Assembly (NCBI RefSeq): GCF_901709675.1
Contig: NC_051088.1
Span: 7,835,693-7,899,692 of the forward strand
DNA from: Syngnathus acus
Lineage: Eukaryota; Chordata; Actinopteri; Syngnathiformes; Syngnathidae
Direction: 5' to 3'
DNA: 64,000 bases
The notes beneath the pieces are model-generated. The model was not told the origin of the DNA. It saw nothing but the letters and a program-made list of their open reading frames with translations, and did not search any database. Position 1 is the stretch's first letter. Every line of letters begins with the position of its first letter. The translations under genes were made by a program, and so were the position numbers. This document shows, one piece after another, positions 1 to 10,140 of the stretch.

Positions 1-398
1 TAGAAAGTTTGGGTAAGATTCTGTGATTGAAAAATTAATAAATGAATGAAGAACACCAAGAGCGCACAGACCTCAGCCACAGCGTGAAAATCTGTCACCT
101 GCCAGAAGACCATACAGCTTTTATTACATTTTGATCACTTTGTTACAGAAGAGATGAGCATATATTTGAAGCGATCAAACCCCCTTTCACGACCAAAAAA
201 TCTTCCTGAGCCAATGAGATTTGAAGCTGTTAAATCGGGTGCGTAGGATTGAATGAATCTGTTCCAAGACTCCATAAAACTAATTAAGATTTTTTTTTAA
301 ATTAACCATTGCCCATGGACATATACATATATATATATATATACCTTATATATATATGTACGTATACGTATATATATATATATATATATATGTGTATA
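1..398. other. AT-rich intergenic sequence with TA repeats
   Basis: No gene is recognised. The right part, about 320-396, is alternating TA/TATG/TACG simple sequence that runs directly into the first palindromic mini-MITE. Confidence 0.6.
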
Positions 399-464
399 CA
401 CTACCGTTCAAAGGTTTGGGGTCACAAAATTGTTTGGGTGACCCCAAACCTTTGAACGGTAGTG
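399..464. mobile_element. 66-bp palindromic mini-MITE, copy 1 left
   Basis: The unit opens with CACTACCGTTCAAAGG and closes with its inverted complement ending in GAACGGTAGTG. Only a 12-nt centre separates the two arms. TA dinucleotides flank both sides, as expected of Tc1/mariner-type insertion. The centre is in the opposite orientation to the other three units in the window. Confidence 0.75.
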
Positions 465-624
465 TAAAATATAAAATATTATGAATTAAATATTATAAAT
501 TATATCTTATATTTGTACAAGATTATATATAATCTATGAATATAAGTATACATATATATTATAAGATTTTTTACACAGAAGATTATATATATAATCTATA
601 AATAATTATCGAAATAAATATATA
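465..624. repeat. AT-rich core between two mini-MITEs, copy 1
   Basis: This 160-bp AT-rich core recurs almost base for base at about 9420-9462 plus 9809-9930. There it is interrupted by a SINE-like insertion. The two flanking hairpins and the core therefore behave as one repeated composite unit. Confidence 0.7.
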
Positions 625-690
625 CACTACCGTTCAAAAGTTTGGGGTCACCCAAACAATTTTGTGACCCCAAACTTTTGAACGGTAGTG
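625..690. mobile_element. 66-bp palindromic mini-MITE, copy 1 right
   Basis: The left arm starts CACTACCGTTCAAAAG, the centre is CCAAACAATTTT, and the right arm is a perfect inverted complement. Flanked by TA on both sides (623-624 and 691-692). The arms match the termini of the longer Tc1-like MITE at 51271-51612, so this looks like two terminal repeats joined with almost no interior. Confidence 0.75.
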
Positions 691-3600
691 TATGTGTGTC
701 CAGTATACACACACTTTCTCAGATGCTTAATGCATCACATCCAGAGACAATCATTTTATAAATGATCTTTGTTTGAGCTTTCGCTCTATGGTCAACAACC
801 CCGTGGCTGGCCAAACAAAGCGCCCTGCTTTGTTTGATAATGTGGCAGACATTCACTCAATGCGCGTCCATCCATGCAGTTCCCTTCACTTTTTTCCATT
901 TAGTTGTGTAAATGAGGCGACAATCCAGCTCCTTAGTTGTCGACTCCATGCGGAGTGCAGTGGGCATTGTCTGATTGTTGCGAAATCTTTTTGGAGGCGA
1001 GCAATTCGCATTGTGGGAGTTACAAACAGAAGCAATCATGGCTGAGGCAGGCTGGGATTTTGTTGCCTTTTTATTTCCAGGCCTACAAAAAAGAAGAGCA
1101 GTTAAAGAGCAGGCAAATTGGAGGAGAGAATGGCAGATCAGGGCTCACAATACCCAAAGCTACCATACACTGTGTCGCACTCACAGGATGCAGGGCCCCT
1201 TTGGGTGTACTTTTGTGAACGCTCAAGATGTGTCAACGCTATGATCCAGTCAGGGCTTTTTTGATTTGCATCATATGATCATCGCATGATTGTCCCTGAG
1301 CCTAAACAGTAAGCTCGTGATTGTTTGTTGCTGCCTTCAAAAATGACTCTGGATTCCTTTGGTAACATGTTTACTGATTTCCCTTCATATAAAGCATATC
1401 TTGATTTCACATGATGATTGTGATTTATACAGCCAAAATACACAATTTTAGGGGGCTTCTTTGCCCACTTGTCACCATTTATGAACCACTTAATATAGTT
1501 TTGTGGTTTAGCAAATTTTGCTTGTGCTACTCACAAGGTTGCACTTTTTGATGGAAACTACTACGTTTTAAAGTGAGCAAAAGACTAGCAATATGGGCTT
1601 GACAGATGTGTTTTATGGCTGCGTCTCATATTCAAGCAATAAATAGCACTGAATGTCTACTCCGTTCATCTTCAGTGGTGGAAAGCAAAAAAGTACAACA
1701 AAACAAATTTCTCTTCACTGTACTAAACTAGATTTTTTATTTTGCTGTACTTAATTTTAATTATTTATATTTTGGATAACTTTGTATTTATTTTTCATGG
1801 AAATCATATATCTGTAGTTTTGGCTCCTGTCCCTTTTACAAAAACACCACAGTTGAGCTCTAATTGACAGGAAAAAAAGCAGGAAAAAAGCAGGAGAAAA
1901 GCAGAAAAACAGCGACCGCAGCAACGCACAGTAGGGACGTTAACTAGGAAATAACGACAATCACCCAACAGAGAAGCAAGATATATTATGTTGTCGGATC
2001 TAAAAATGACTTGTTAATGTATTCTCTTGGGACAGCCAAACAACCACTAGTTCTGTATTTCAAAAATTTGCTAATTTGAAACAGAAAACGTGGCAGAAAA
2101 GCCCATTTTTGGAGCAATGGGGCAAACAGACTGTGGCGAGTGACATGAATATAATGTGTTATGTTGACGGTAGAAAGTAACAAGCATCTGTTTACGTCAT
2201 GACGTCCATGTATTTCATTTAATTAGGATATTGAAATGTGTGAGTGACTGTCCGTTCAGGCATGTAAACGAGATATTACCAATGTTTTCAAAACGGGAAT
2301 TTTGACCTTAACCTGAATACAAGAATAGTCAGTGTGACGCGGTTTGACCACCGAAGTTATAAAAGTGATAACCCATTTACCAGAATTGTAATTGTTGGGT
2401 GAGCATGACAGTTTGATTGTTAATTGCAGAGTCCAATGTTGATTCGCATACCCTCCCAAACACCTGTAACTGTACCGGGTTAAGAACCATATTTGCATTG
2501 CAAAGCTGTGTAAACTTAATTTTGGAAAAAAATATTTCATGCAGATAATATTATTATGTTACATTCAGATTAGACAAAAAAAGTCAAACATTCTCTGTGC
2601 TTTGTGCTTTTTGTCCATACATTGTGCACATTTTGTAAACTAAATATGAGTAATGAGAAGGCAAACGCAGTTATCAGGCTTCACGCCAAAGCTTTTCAGT
2701 GAGGCGTCACGGCAAATTCATGCAAGTCAGTGGGGATGTGCTACTTCTCTGCTTGAGTGTGAATTCACGGAAAGCTTGACCGGGCTCTTCCACTCCTCAA
2801 GTGGCCAAGCGTGCTACCGGAGCACCTGAAGATTAATGTGGTTATAAAACCAGTTGGCCGACTTTTAAGCGTTTCACTAGATCATCTAGCGAGAGCGCGG
2901 TCATGTGCACCAAAGCAAGGCACGAGCTGGGAGAAGAGCACGGGAAACAAATCAAACACCTAACTCGGGTCTGCGCCCACCTTATCTGTCAGCTGGAAGA
3001 CTTTATTTGTCTCCGGAGGGCTTTGCTAGTCAACGATAGCATGTCGACAACATTAAGAATGTGCTGCTTCTGATTTTATATTCGACATTTACTGCCCCAT
3101 AAAGCAAAACTTTCAATTTATAGATGATTGGTAAGGTGGAAAGCTCATTTTCAAATGGCTCAATGATTAAATTGAATCTCACTTGCAGCTCTTATTAAAC
3201 CAACAAAGGGCAAGAGCTCAAGAACAAAAATATTGTCATGTTTTATTGAGTTATTCTATCAATCCATCACTTTGAAACATGTTTTTAATAAAGTGAAGTA
3301 CCAGAGTATTGTGTATATAAACATTAAAACAGAATGTGAAGGAAACAAATTTAGAATTTGTGTGTTCAATGTTTGCCTTTACTGTGTGTTTGGTCTTGTT
3401 GCTGCATATGGGGTTTTTGAGGGAGTCATTGTAGCTGGAGAAAACCCAGGTGAGCAGAGGGAGAAGCCAACCATTAGCTCACCATGCTGCCCTAGTTGAA
3501 TTTCAACATGGGGAAATAATAAGAGAATGGATATCATTTGGCAGACACATTCCGAGGCACATGATGGCACTCTTCATCGTCCCCCAGCAGAATCCTGGAG

Positions 3601-3815
3601 GGTGATGTCAAGCCGTCAGGTAAATTGTATTTACGCGGACTGACTCCCTTATTGCACTGTATAAGCCTCTGGCAGTCTCTTCATCCTACTCCCCTTCCTT
3701 CCTGACATGTTCGGGCTTTGGTTAATATTGCATTATAGTAAAAATATTTCTATTGAATCTAATTAGGATACAGGTGGTAGCCCTGTGACAGACATAGTGT
3801 CTAAGTTTTTCAGGA
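691..3815. other. intergenic stretch, no gene recognised
   Basis: Open frames here are short and show no family I recognise. A short degenerate tandem of an AAAAAGCAGG-like unit lies at about 1868-1912. I see no coding signal, RNA gene or clear transposon. Confidence 0.5.
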
Positions 3816-3893
3816 TGTGTGTGTGTGCGTGCATGTGTGTGTGCATACGTGCGTGCATGTGCGTGCGTCTGTGTGTGAGTGTGTGTGTGTGTA
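3816..3893. repeat. imperfect GT microsatellite
   Basis: Alternating TG/CG/CATG dinucleotide sequence of about 78 bp. The open frames crossing it, which read as Cys-Val repeats, are artefacts of the repeat. Confidence 0.85.
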
Positions 3894-3955
3894 CCGGGAG
3901 AGTTCTATTACTTTTAAAGTGCATTTATTTCAAAATATACTATACTGTTACCACT

Positions 3956-4156
3956 GGGACAGTACAGTGGTCAACTGGTTAGCACATCACCTTACAGAGC
4001 AGAGATTGTGGATTCAGATCCGGGCTTTGGTCTTGCCTGTGTGGGTTTCCTCCAGGTACTGTGGTTTCCTTCCACATTCCAAAGACATGCATGGTAGAGT
4101 GGTTGACCAATCCATTGTGCCTGTGATTTCTCCGCAGTTCAGATGATGGATGGACA
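3956..4156 (+). mobile_element. tRNA-derived SINE-like repeat, diverged copy
   Basis: It begins with an A-box-like stretch (CAACTGGTTAGCACATCACC), then a degenerate B box, then the GTGGGTTTCCTCC and CCACATTCCAAAGACATGC body shared with the fuller copy at 9463-9808. It ends in ATGATGGATGG. About 200 bp, clearly diverged, and missing much of the 3' half. Confidence 0.65.
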
Positions 4157-4166
4157 GACAAACAGT

Positions 4167-4663
4167 GTCATGTTTTTTGTTTGGTTGGTTTTGATTTGGA
4201 CTTTGGTTTGTTTTTATTTTTGTCGCTGTTTTTTTCCCGAGGTTCTTTGTATATCTCATTAGATCATTGTTTCAACCTGTTCTCGTTAGCCCCGCCCCTT
4301 GAGTCTTCGAATCAGCTCTCTCCGCCATTTGTCTTGTCTAGGTGTTCCATGTTATCTCATCAGTTTGTTCGTATTTAGTTCCCTCCTTTCTCTTCAGTCT
4401 TTGTTGGATCATTGTCCATTGTCATCCGTCCTATGCGCTTTGTCCTATCTCATGCAATGCCATGCATTTTGTATTTGTGCTCCCCAAGTCACGTTCAGGT
4501 CTTTTTTGTTGGTATTTATTTGTTACTCTTTCATTTCTTCAGAAATGTTTTGACCAGTAGTGCCTTATTTGCTAATATTGTTTCATTTTAATGAAGTATT
4601 TCTTGACTGAGCCACATCCCCGCATCCTTGCTTCCCGACACTTCGATCCTCTATTCCCGTTGC
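4167..4663 (+). mobile_element. unclassified retroposon-like insertion with flanking direct repeats
   Basis: About 500 bp of pyrimidine-rich sequence sits between two near-identical copies of a 23-24 bp sequence (4143-4166 and 4664-4686), which differ by a 1-bp indel and substitution. This looks like a target-site duplication within the tail of the SINE-like repeat. A duplication of this length suggests LINE-mediated retroposition. I cannot name the family. No coding potential. Confidence 0.45.
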
Positions 4664-4686
4664 ATGATGGATGGACAGTAAACAGT

Positions 4687-4961
4687 ACATTTTATTGTTT
4701 CAATATGCTGCTATTGCGTAGTCCTTGTTTAATTATGTTCTTGGGATTGGAAAATAAAAACTGAAGGAAAATATAGAACTAAGGTTGTTCTGTCACCTCG
4801 CATATGACATATCTACCTCTACATTTAGGTTACATTTGCCAAACACTATGGCACTACGCTGACCATTGTACAGTAATACCACTTTAAATGATATTAACAG
4901 CAAAGAGAAATGTTGCACCGTTAAATCTAGTTTGAACTATTAGCATTTTAAATGAAGAATC
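4687..4961. other. intergenic, no feature recognised
   Basis: AT-rich sequence with no supported gene or repeat. Confidence 0.5.
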
Positions 4962-5085
4962 CGTGCCCTGTGGTTGACTGGCAGCCAGTTCAACGTGAAG
5001 TTCGCATTTTGCAAGGAATCGGTTGAGATAAGCTCCTTCTACCCGTGGGTCTGACAGGATAACTGATGCAGAGTAGATGGGAAAG
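4962..5085 (+). mobile_element. SINE-like repeat, 3' half fragment
   Basis: CCCTGTGGTTGACTGGCAGCC matches the CCCTGCGATTGGCTGGCAACC segment of the copy at 9463-9808. It is followed by a degraded GCTCC...GGATAA portion. Strongly diverged. Confidence 0.5.
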
Positions 5086-7177
5086 ATAAATCACTAAAGT
5101 CCGATGCTTGGATACATTTTTCTCTGTCCCAAAAACTGGACAAGAAAAACAAACAACTTGTGTCACAAGTTCAAAATTTTTCACGGCTTTCTACAATTTT
5201 GATTCAGTTTAAATAGCCCATTACAGGGGCTCGTAAAGCAGTAGGTAACAAATTGTTGAACCCTGTATCAACACCCGCTGCCGTGCATGGACTGATTCAG
5301 TAAATATTAGACAACACATACGAGCTTGAGTCATTCTTTAAGCAAAAACACAATAACATTAAATTCGAAGGACAGCAGGTGTGCGGCATCCAATTAGTAG
5401 AAGCAACATGAAGTGCGAGCGACTGCGGAATACTAAATGTCCAAAAGACTCAATGGAGGCTAACTGCAGTCTCTGAGAGATATATTACTATTGAGAAATT
5501 TTACATATTCTGTGTAGAAAACGCTTGCATGCTGTGGTTTTGTTTGAAGTTATAAGGATTTCTAGTCCCCCAAGAACTTGAGCTCGAAAGGTTAAGGTTA
5601 CTGGTGACTTAACAGTGTGCAGCAACATAATAATAGAAGATTCAATTATTGTTGATGGTTAAGGTGCTCAATGAGGTTTAATTTGCAGTGCTTGAGAATG
5701 TTCACCTATATTAGATTGTGAATTTCGGCAACAATGTCCTTCAGCATCATAATGTTGATTTATTCCTAACAATAATTAATGGAAACTTTCATTGATTGGA
5801 AAATTGTTTTGTTGTTGTTGTTGGTTTCAAAGTTTGCATTGTAAGCTGCTTTCTGTTTCCTCAATTACGCACCACTCGCAAGTCTGTCACCTTAGGTTTA
5901 CCTCTTGATAAGACTTATACTCAAAGTTTCCTAAGGCTTTCTCCTAGAAATCTCAGTTCAACACAGTATTAAATATTTCTCTTATGTTGGTCTTATAAGT
6001 TTGCAAAAACAATTGCACAACAAAATTGTTATACTGCCGATCCCTCTTCGACTCCTGTTGACTGTCTCTATCTCTATCCTCGTGCGAGGTACTGATTGAA
6101 AGTCTGACTGCCGGCAGTGTTGGTGAGTTTGCACCATCCTTTTATAGCCTCAATTATATTGATGCGTCTCCCCATCTTTTTCTTTCAATCCCCAAAGCGT
6201 TAGGTAGGCGAATACAATTATTTGTTGAGAAACAAGGGATCATCAAAAAAGGATTCTGTCTGGATTAAGTAATCTTTTAGCTGTGAGGCACATACGACAG
6301 CATAACATGTCATGTAAAGATTCACATTGTAAGCTCAAGCTGCATATAGGTATACTATGTTATCAGTGTATAGAAAGCCAATGACAGACTAGTGCAGGCT
6401 AAGCCTCTTTGCTTGTTATCCAATGCCAATAATTTGTTGGAACATAGTTTCATGTCTGCATATGCAGTACATAAGCGCCATGCAGGCCAGATGTGACAGT
6501 GGTTGTCTGTGTAGAGACCTGAAACTGTGAGAGATAGAAGGTGAAGCCCACTACTCTGCATTTTTGCATATTACTGCTGACGAATATCTGCAGGGAGTCT
6601 GCCTTCAAAGCATTGATTTCCAGCACACACCTGCATCAAAGTGTGTCTGTCAATTTGGATTTGAATGTCATGATTTCAGCGCAGAATCATCATAGCAACT
6701 TTGTGCACTCCCTCCATGCGTTGTCACGTTAAAGGAATACAAGCATAGATCACAAGGGCTCTCCAGTCCATTAGTCGTCATTTTGTTTCCGGTGAGCTTT
6801 GATGCTTGTCTACAGCTCTGGATGAGCAAAGGGCATCCATAGTGGTAGCGCACAATAGGAATGAAAATCAGGTTTTGAGTATGGCATGAAAAAAATTGCT
6901 CACATTCAGGTAAAGCACGGCACACCCATGAAGCAAGGCCAGCTCTGAGCATTTTCCTTCCATTTCAATCAAAGTCAGAATAAGCTCAATTCTTAGATAT
7001 CTGTGGACGATTCTGAGCGATCTTCTGATGGCGTGGGCTCTACTAAGATTGTTTTCCTTTGTTTTCGTCTATGATTATTTATTTACATTTGGCCATGATC
7101 ATTGAGTGTTAAGCATTTAGTCTGTGCTGTGAAATTGTTGAGGAAACTGGGCTACTTTATAATGGAGTGTATCGATA
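5086..7177. other. intergenic stretch, no gene recognised
   Basis: Only short open frames with no recognisable family. A short GTT run lies near 5810-5822. Nothing else is supported. Confidence 0.5.
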
Positions 7178-7231
7178 CAATTGACTGAATCCATAGTCTA
7201 AGGATCCTTGGACTATGGATTCAGTCAATTG
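7178..7231. repeat. 54-bp near-perfect palindrome
   Basis: A 21-nt arm at 7178-7198, beginning CAATTGACTGAATCC, is perfectly inverted at 7211-7231. The 12-nt centre is itself palindromic around AAGGATCCTT apart from one T/G mismatch pair. The whole segment could extrude as an almost loop-free cruciform. It does not share sequence with the mini-MITE hairpins. Confidence 0.9.
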
Positions 7232-9143
7232 ATAGTTTGCTGAGTTTGCTAAAATTATCAAGTAAATACAATCTAGTGATTGCTTTTTAATTTACACAAA
7301 AGGGACGATACTTCTTCCAAGTTCCGTATTTGAAGTTGTCATGACTTAATTGACCTGTTACGTTATTGCTTTGTTCTGTTTTGTTTTTACAAAATGGTGC
7401 AGCATAGTTGAACATGTGACGTGTAAATATGCCTCACCGATATGGGTACTGGGATTGAATCTGAGCTTTGACCTTTCTTTCTGTATACATATGTATATAG
7501 TCATATACACGTATATAAACAGTGACCCCTGAACTTATTGTAATGCTTAGGTTGTCTAATTCTTATGAACCTTGGTGACACCAAGGGCTATATGGTACAA
7601 TAACAAATATCCCAATTTGTAAAATATGTTTATTCCCTGAATGGAGTCTGTTCGCCTAGCTACTAACCCACTTCCTGAAATAGATCGGCTCTATTCACTC
7701 TCTGAAGTGTTCCAAAGAGAGAGAAAAAAGCCCTTCTGGCTTCCCATGTCCTACATAATGTAATTATTGAAACCAAAACAAGAAAAAGACACCAAACTTT
7801 ACATCATCATCGCCATCACAATCACTTCTGTCATCGTCAGCCAAGCAATCAATAATCCAAATAGCTGTCAAGCTGTCAATGTACAAAAATGCATTGAAGT
7901 GTATAACTGTAATGGTAGAAGACAGTGATATCTGTTTTTATCCATTGTGTTCATCTTCAGCAGGCACATTAACCCAAACAGAACTAATGATGCCTTTTCT
8001 TGTATTTCTGAGCTCTGCTCAGGATGGCAGATCAACTTCAACTGTGCTGAATAACCTTTCTCATAGTGCAGTTGCTCTCATTGTTTTTTGCGTAGAGGCG
8101 GCACTTCATCGCCAAGCTTCTGAAATATATATTATATATCTAATTGATTGGTAATGATCATTTGATTAAGATAAAATAGTTGAAAATAGTTGAAAAATAA
8201 CAGAAAAATAACATTGAGATAATACCAAGTGTAAATAAAGATTATTTCAATCCCAGGTTGGTTTCACAGTCAAACACACAGGTACAACCTAATAACTTTC
8301 CCTTTACAAGATGATTATACCCCAAACTGCTCTTTAATACGCCAATCTGGCTGTGAATACTTGTGGAACAGATGTTGCCGTGAGGAAGCTCATCCAACGC
8401 ATTATGGGCCAAATATTCTCTCAGGAAATATTACGAGAAAACATAGCGAGTCAATTTAAGTGTGGCTGCACATTTTGTTGGATTCTGCTGCTTCAAAAGA
8501 GCTGTGTTAGCTTTTGACACTTTGAACCTTCTGAATTAAAGCAGATGAACGAAGGAGAACAAAAAAAGGGGGTGGATTAGGGTAAAACCTTCACAACCAG
8601 CAGGTAAGAAAGGACAGGTGCCCATCTTACTTCCAGGTTTGCAAAAGAGCCACCAAAACAACTCCCATTTTATAAGAACTTAGCTCACCATTGTGCCGAT
8701 GATATGTAGATGCATGTCATTATGATAAAGAGCTTTTAAGACATTTCTTTTCAACATATAGCTGAATGTTACATAAATAGGCTTTTAAGACAATGGCAAA
8801 CTACAGATGTGTTTTGTTAAGAAACTCATAATTTTCTTCTCACACTGATCCACATGCTCTTGACTTAATTTTTAAAAAAATCCAATTTATTGTTTCATGT
8901 TACATTGAGGGTTCCATTATCAAATTGGCAAGACAAATTCTCACGACTTCTGTAAAGTGATCATGTCCGTCGCGTCCTCCAATTAGATTGCTTTGTGAGA
9001 CAGATATGTTTTCGCTAGCATTGGTAGACTACGGATCTGCCAGAAACTTTTCACCGATACGAAGCATTCGCGTGCATCCCGCTGGTGTTGTGGCTATTGC
9101 ACAACAGTAGTTTGTGCACATGCTTCACAGCATATGCTCCTCA
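7232..9143. other. intergenic stretch, no gene recognised
   Basis: No supported gene. Short simple-sequence patches only, such as a CATCAT-rich tract near 7804-7840. Confidence 0.5.
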
Positions 9144-9353
9144 ATTTAGACCAGGGGTGTCAAACTCATTTTTTTCACGGGCCGCATTGTAGTCATAGCT
9201 TCTTTCGGAGGGCCATTATGACTGTCAACCCAAATAAATGTATGAGCACCTCATATTAAATACAGTAAAAGCTACAAAACAAACTGACAAATAACTCGTT
9301 TTCAAATCAGACGAGTAGAAACTGGTTAAATATTTAAAATATATATATATATA

Positions 9354-9414
9354 CACTACCGTTCAAAAGTTTGGGGTCACCCAAACAATTTTGTGACCCC
9401 AAACTTTTGAACGG
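9354..9414. mobile_element. palindromic mini-MITE, copy 2 left, damaged end
   Basis: Same hairpin as 625-690, starting CACTACCGTTCAAAAG. The terminal TAGTG is replaced by a CACTACCG stretch, as if the last bases were inverted or rearranged. Confidence 0.7.
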
Positions 9415-9462
9415 CACTACCGTTATTGTTATAATAAAATATTATGAATTAAATATTATAAA

Positions 9463-9808
9463 CTGGCTAGCACGTCCGCCTCACAGTAAGGAGGGTGCGG
9501 GTTCGATTCCACCTCCGGCCCTCCCTGTGTGGAGTTTGCATGTTCTCCCCGGGCCCGCGTGGGTTTTCTCCGGGCACTCCGGTTTCCTCCCACATCCCAA
9601 AAACATGCTTGGTAGGCCGATTGAAGACTCCAAATTGTCCCTAGGTATGAGTGCGAGAGCAAATGGTTGTTTGTCTCTGTGTGCCCTGCGATTGGCTGGC
9701 AACCGGTTCAGGGTGTCCCCCGCCTACTGCCCGATGACGGCTGGGATAGGCTCCAGCACGCCCGCGACCCCCGTGGGGACTAAGCGGTTCAGAAAATGGA
9801 TGGATGGA
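9463..9808 (+). mobile_element. tRNA-derived SINE-like repeat, best copy in window
   Basis: This 5'-truncated copy begins within the A-box region (CTGGCTAGCACGTCCGCC) and has a good B box (GGTTCGATTCC). It continues through the conserved GTGGAGTTTGCATGTTCTCC and GGGATAGGCTCCAGCACGCC body and ends ...AAAATGGATGGATGGA. Polymerase III box motifs are seen directly; SINE status is inferred. Comparison with the uninterrupted core at 465-624 locates the insertion site and shows no evident target duplication, with about 2 bp missing. At least eight more degraded copies lie in the window. Confidence 0.75.
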
Positions 9809-9930
9809 TATCTTATATTTGTATAAGATTATATATAATCTATGAATATAAGTATACATATATATTATAAGATTTTTTACACAGAAGATTATATATATAA
9901 TCTATAAATAATTATCTAAATAAATATATA

Positions 9931-9996
9931 CACTACCGTTCAAAAGTTTGGGGTCACCCAAACAATTATGTGACCCCAAACTTTTGAACGGTAGTG
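9931..9996. mobile_element. 66-bp palindromic mini-MITE, copy 2 right
   Basis: Identical in layout to 625-690, with one substitution in the centre (CCAAACAATTAT) and TA on both sides. Confidence 0.75.
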
Positions 9997-10140
9997 TATA
10001 TTATTAAAAGTGAAGACAATTTGCAATTCTAGTAATGACACACGAATTTGATGCACAATTTGTCTTCGTGGGCCACATAATATGATGTGGCAGGCCATAT
10101 GTGGCCCCTGGGCCTTGAGTTTGACACCTGTGATTTAGAC

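Larger units (their letters stand above)
9152..10132. mobile_element. hAT-like element carrying nested insertions
   Basis: The left end CAGGGGTGTCAAACTC and the right end, whose complement reads CACAGGTGTCAAACTC, form terminal inverted repeats matching at 14 of 16 positions. A perfect 8-bp target duplication ATTTAGAC flanks it (9144-9151 and 10133-10140), which is diagnostic of the hAT superfamily. The interior has the GGGCCGCAT and GGGCCACAT motifs common in these non-autonomous elements. There is no transposase. Inside lies the mini-MITE composite (9354-9996), and inside that a SINE-like repeat (9463-9808). Confidence 0.85.

Noticed and set aside
399-690. CRISPR-like array from regularly spaced hairpins
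   Set aside because: Only two palindromes, TA-flanked with Tc1-like termini, in a vertebrate genome.
9463-9530. A genuine tRNA gene, because of the A- and B-box-like motifs
   Set aside because: The acceptor stem and cloverleaf pairing are absent, and the motif is continuous with a repeat body and an ATGG tail, so it is a SINE-like head.
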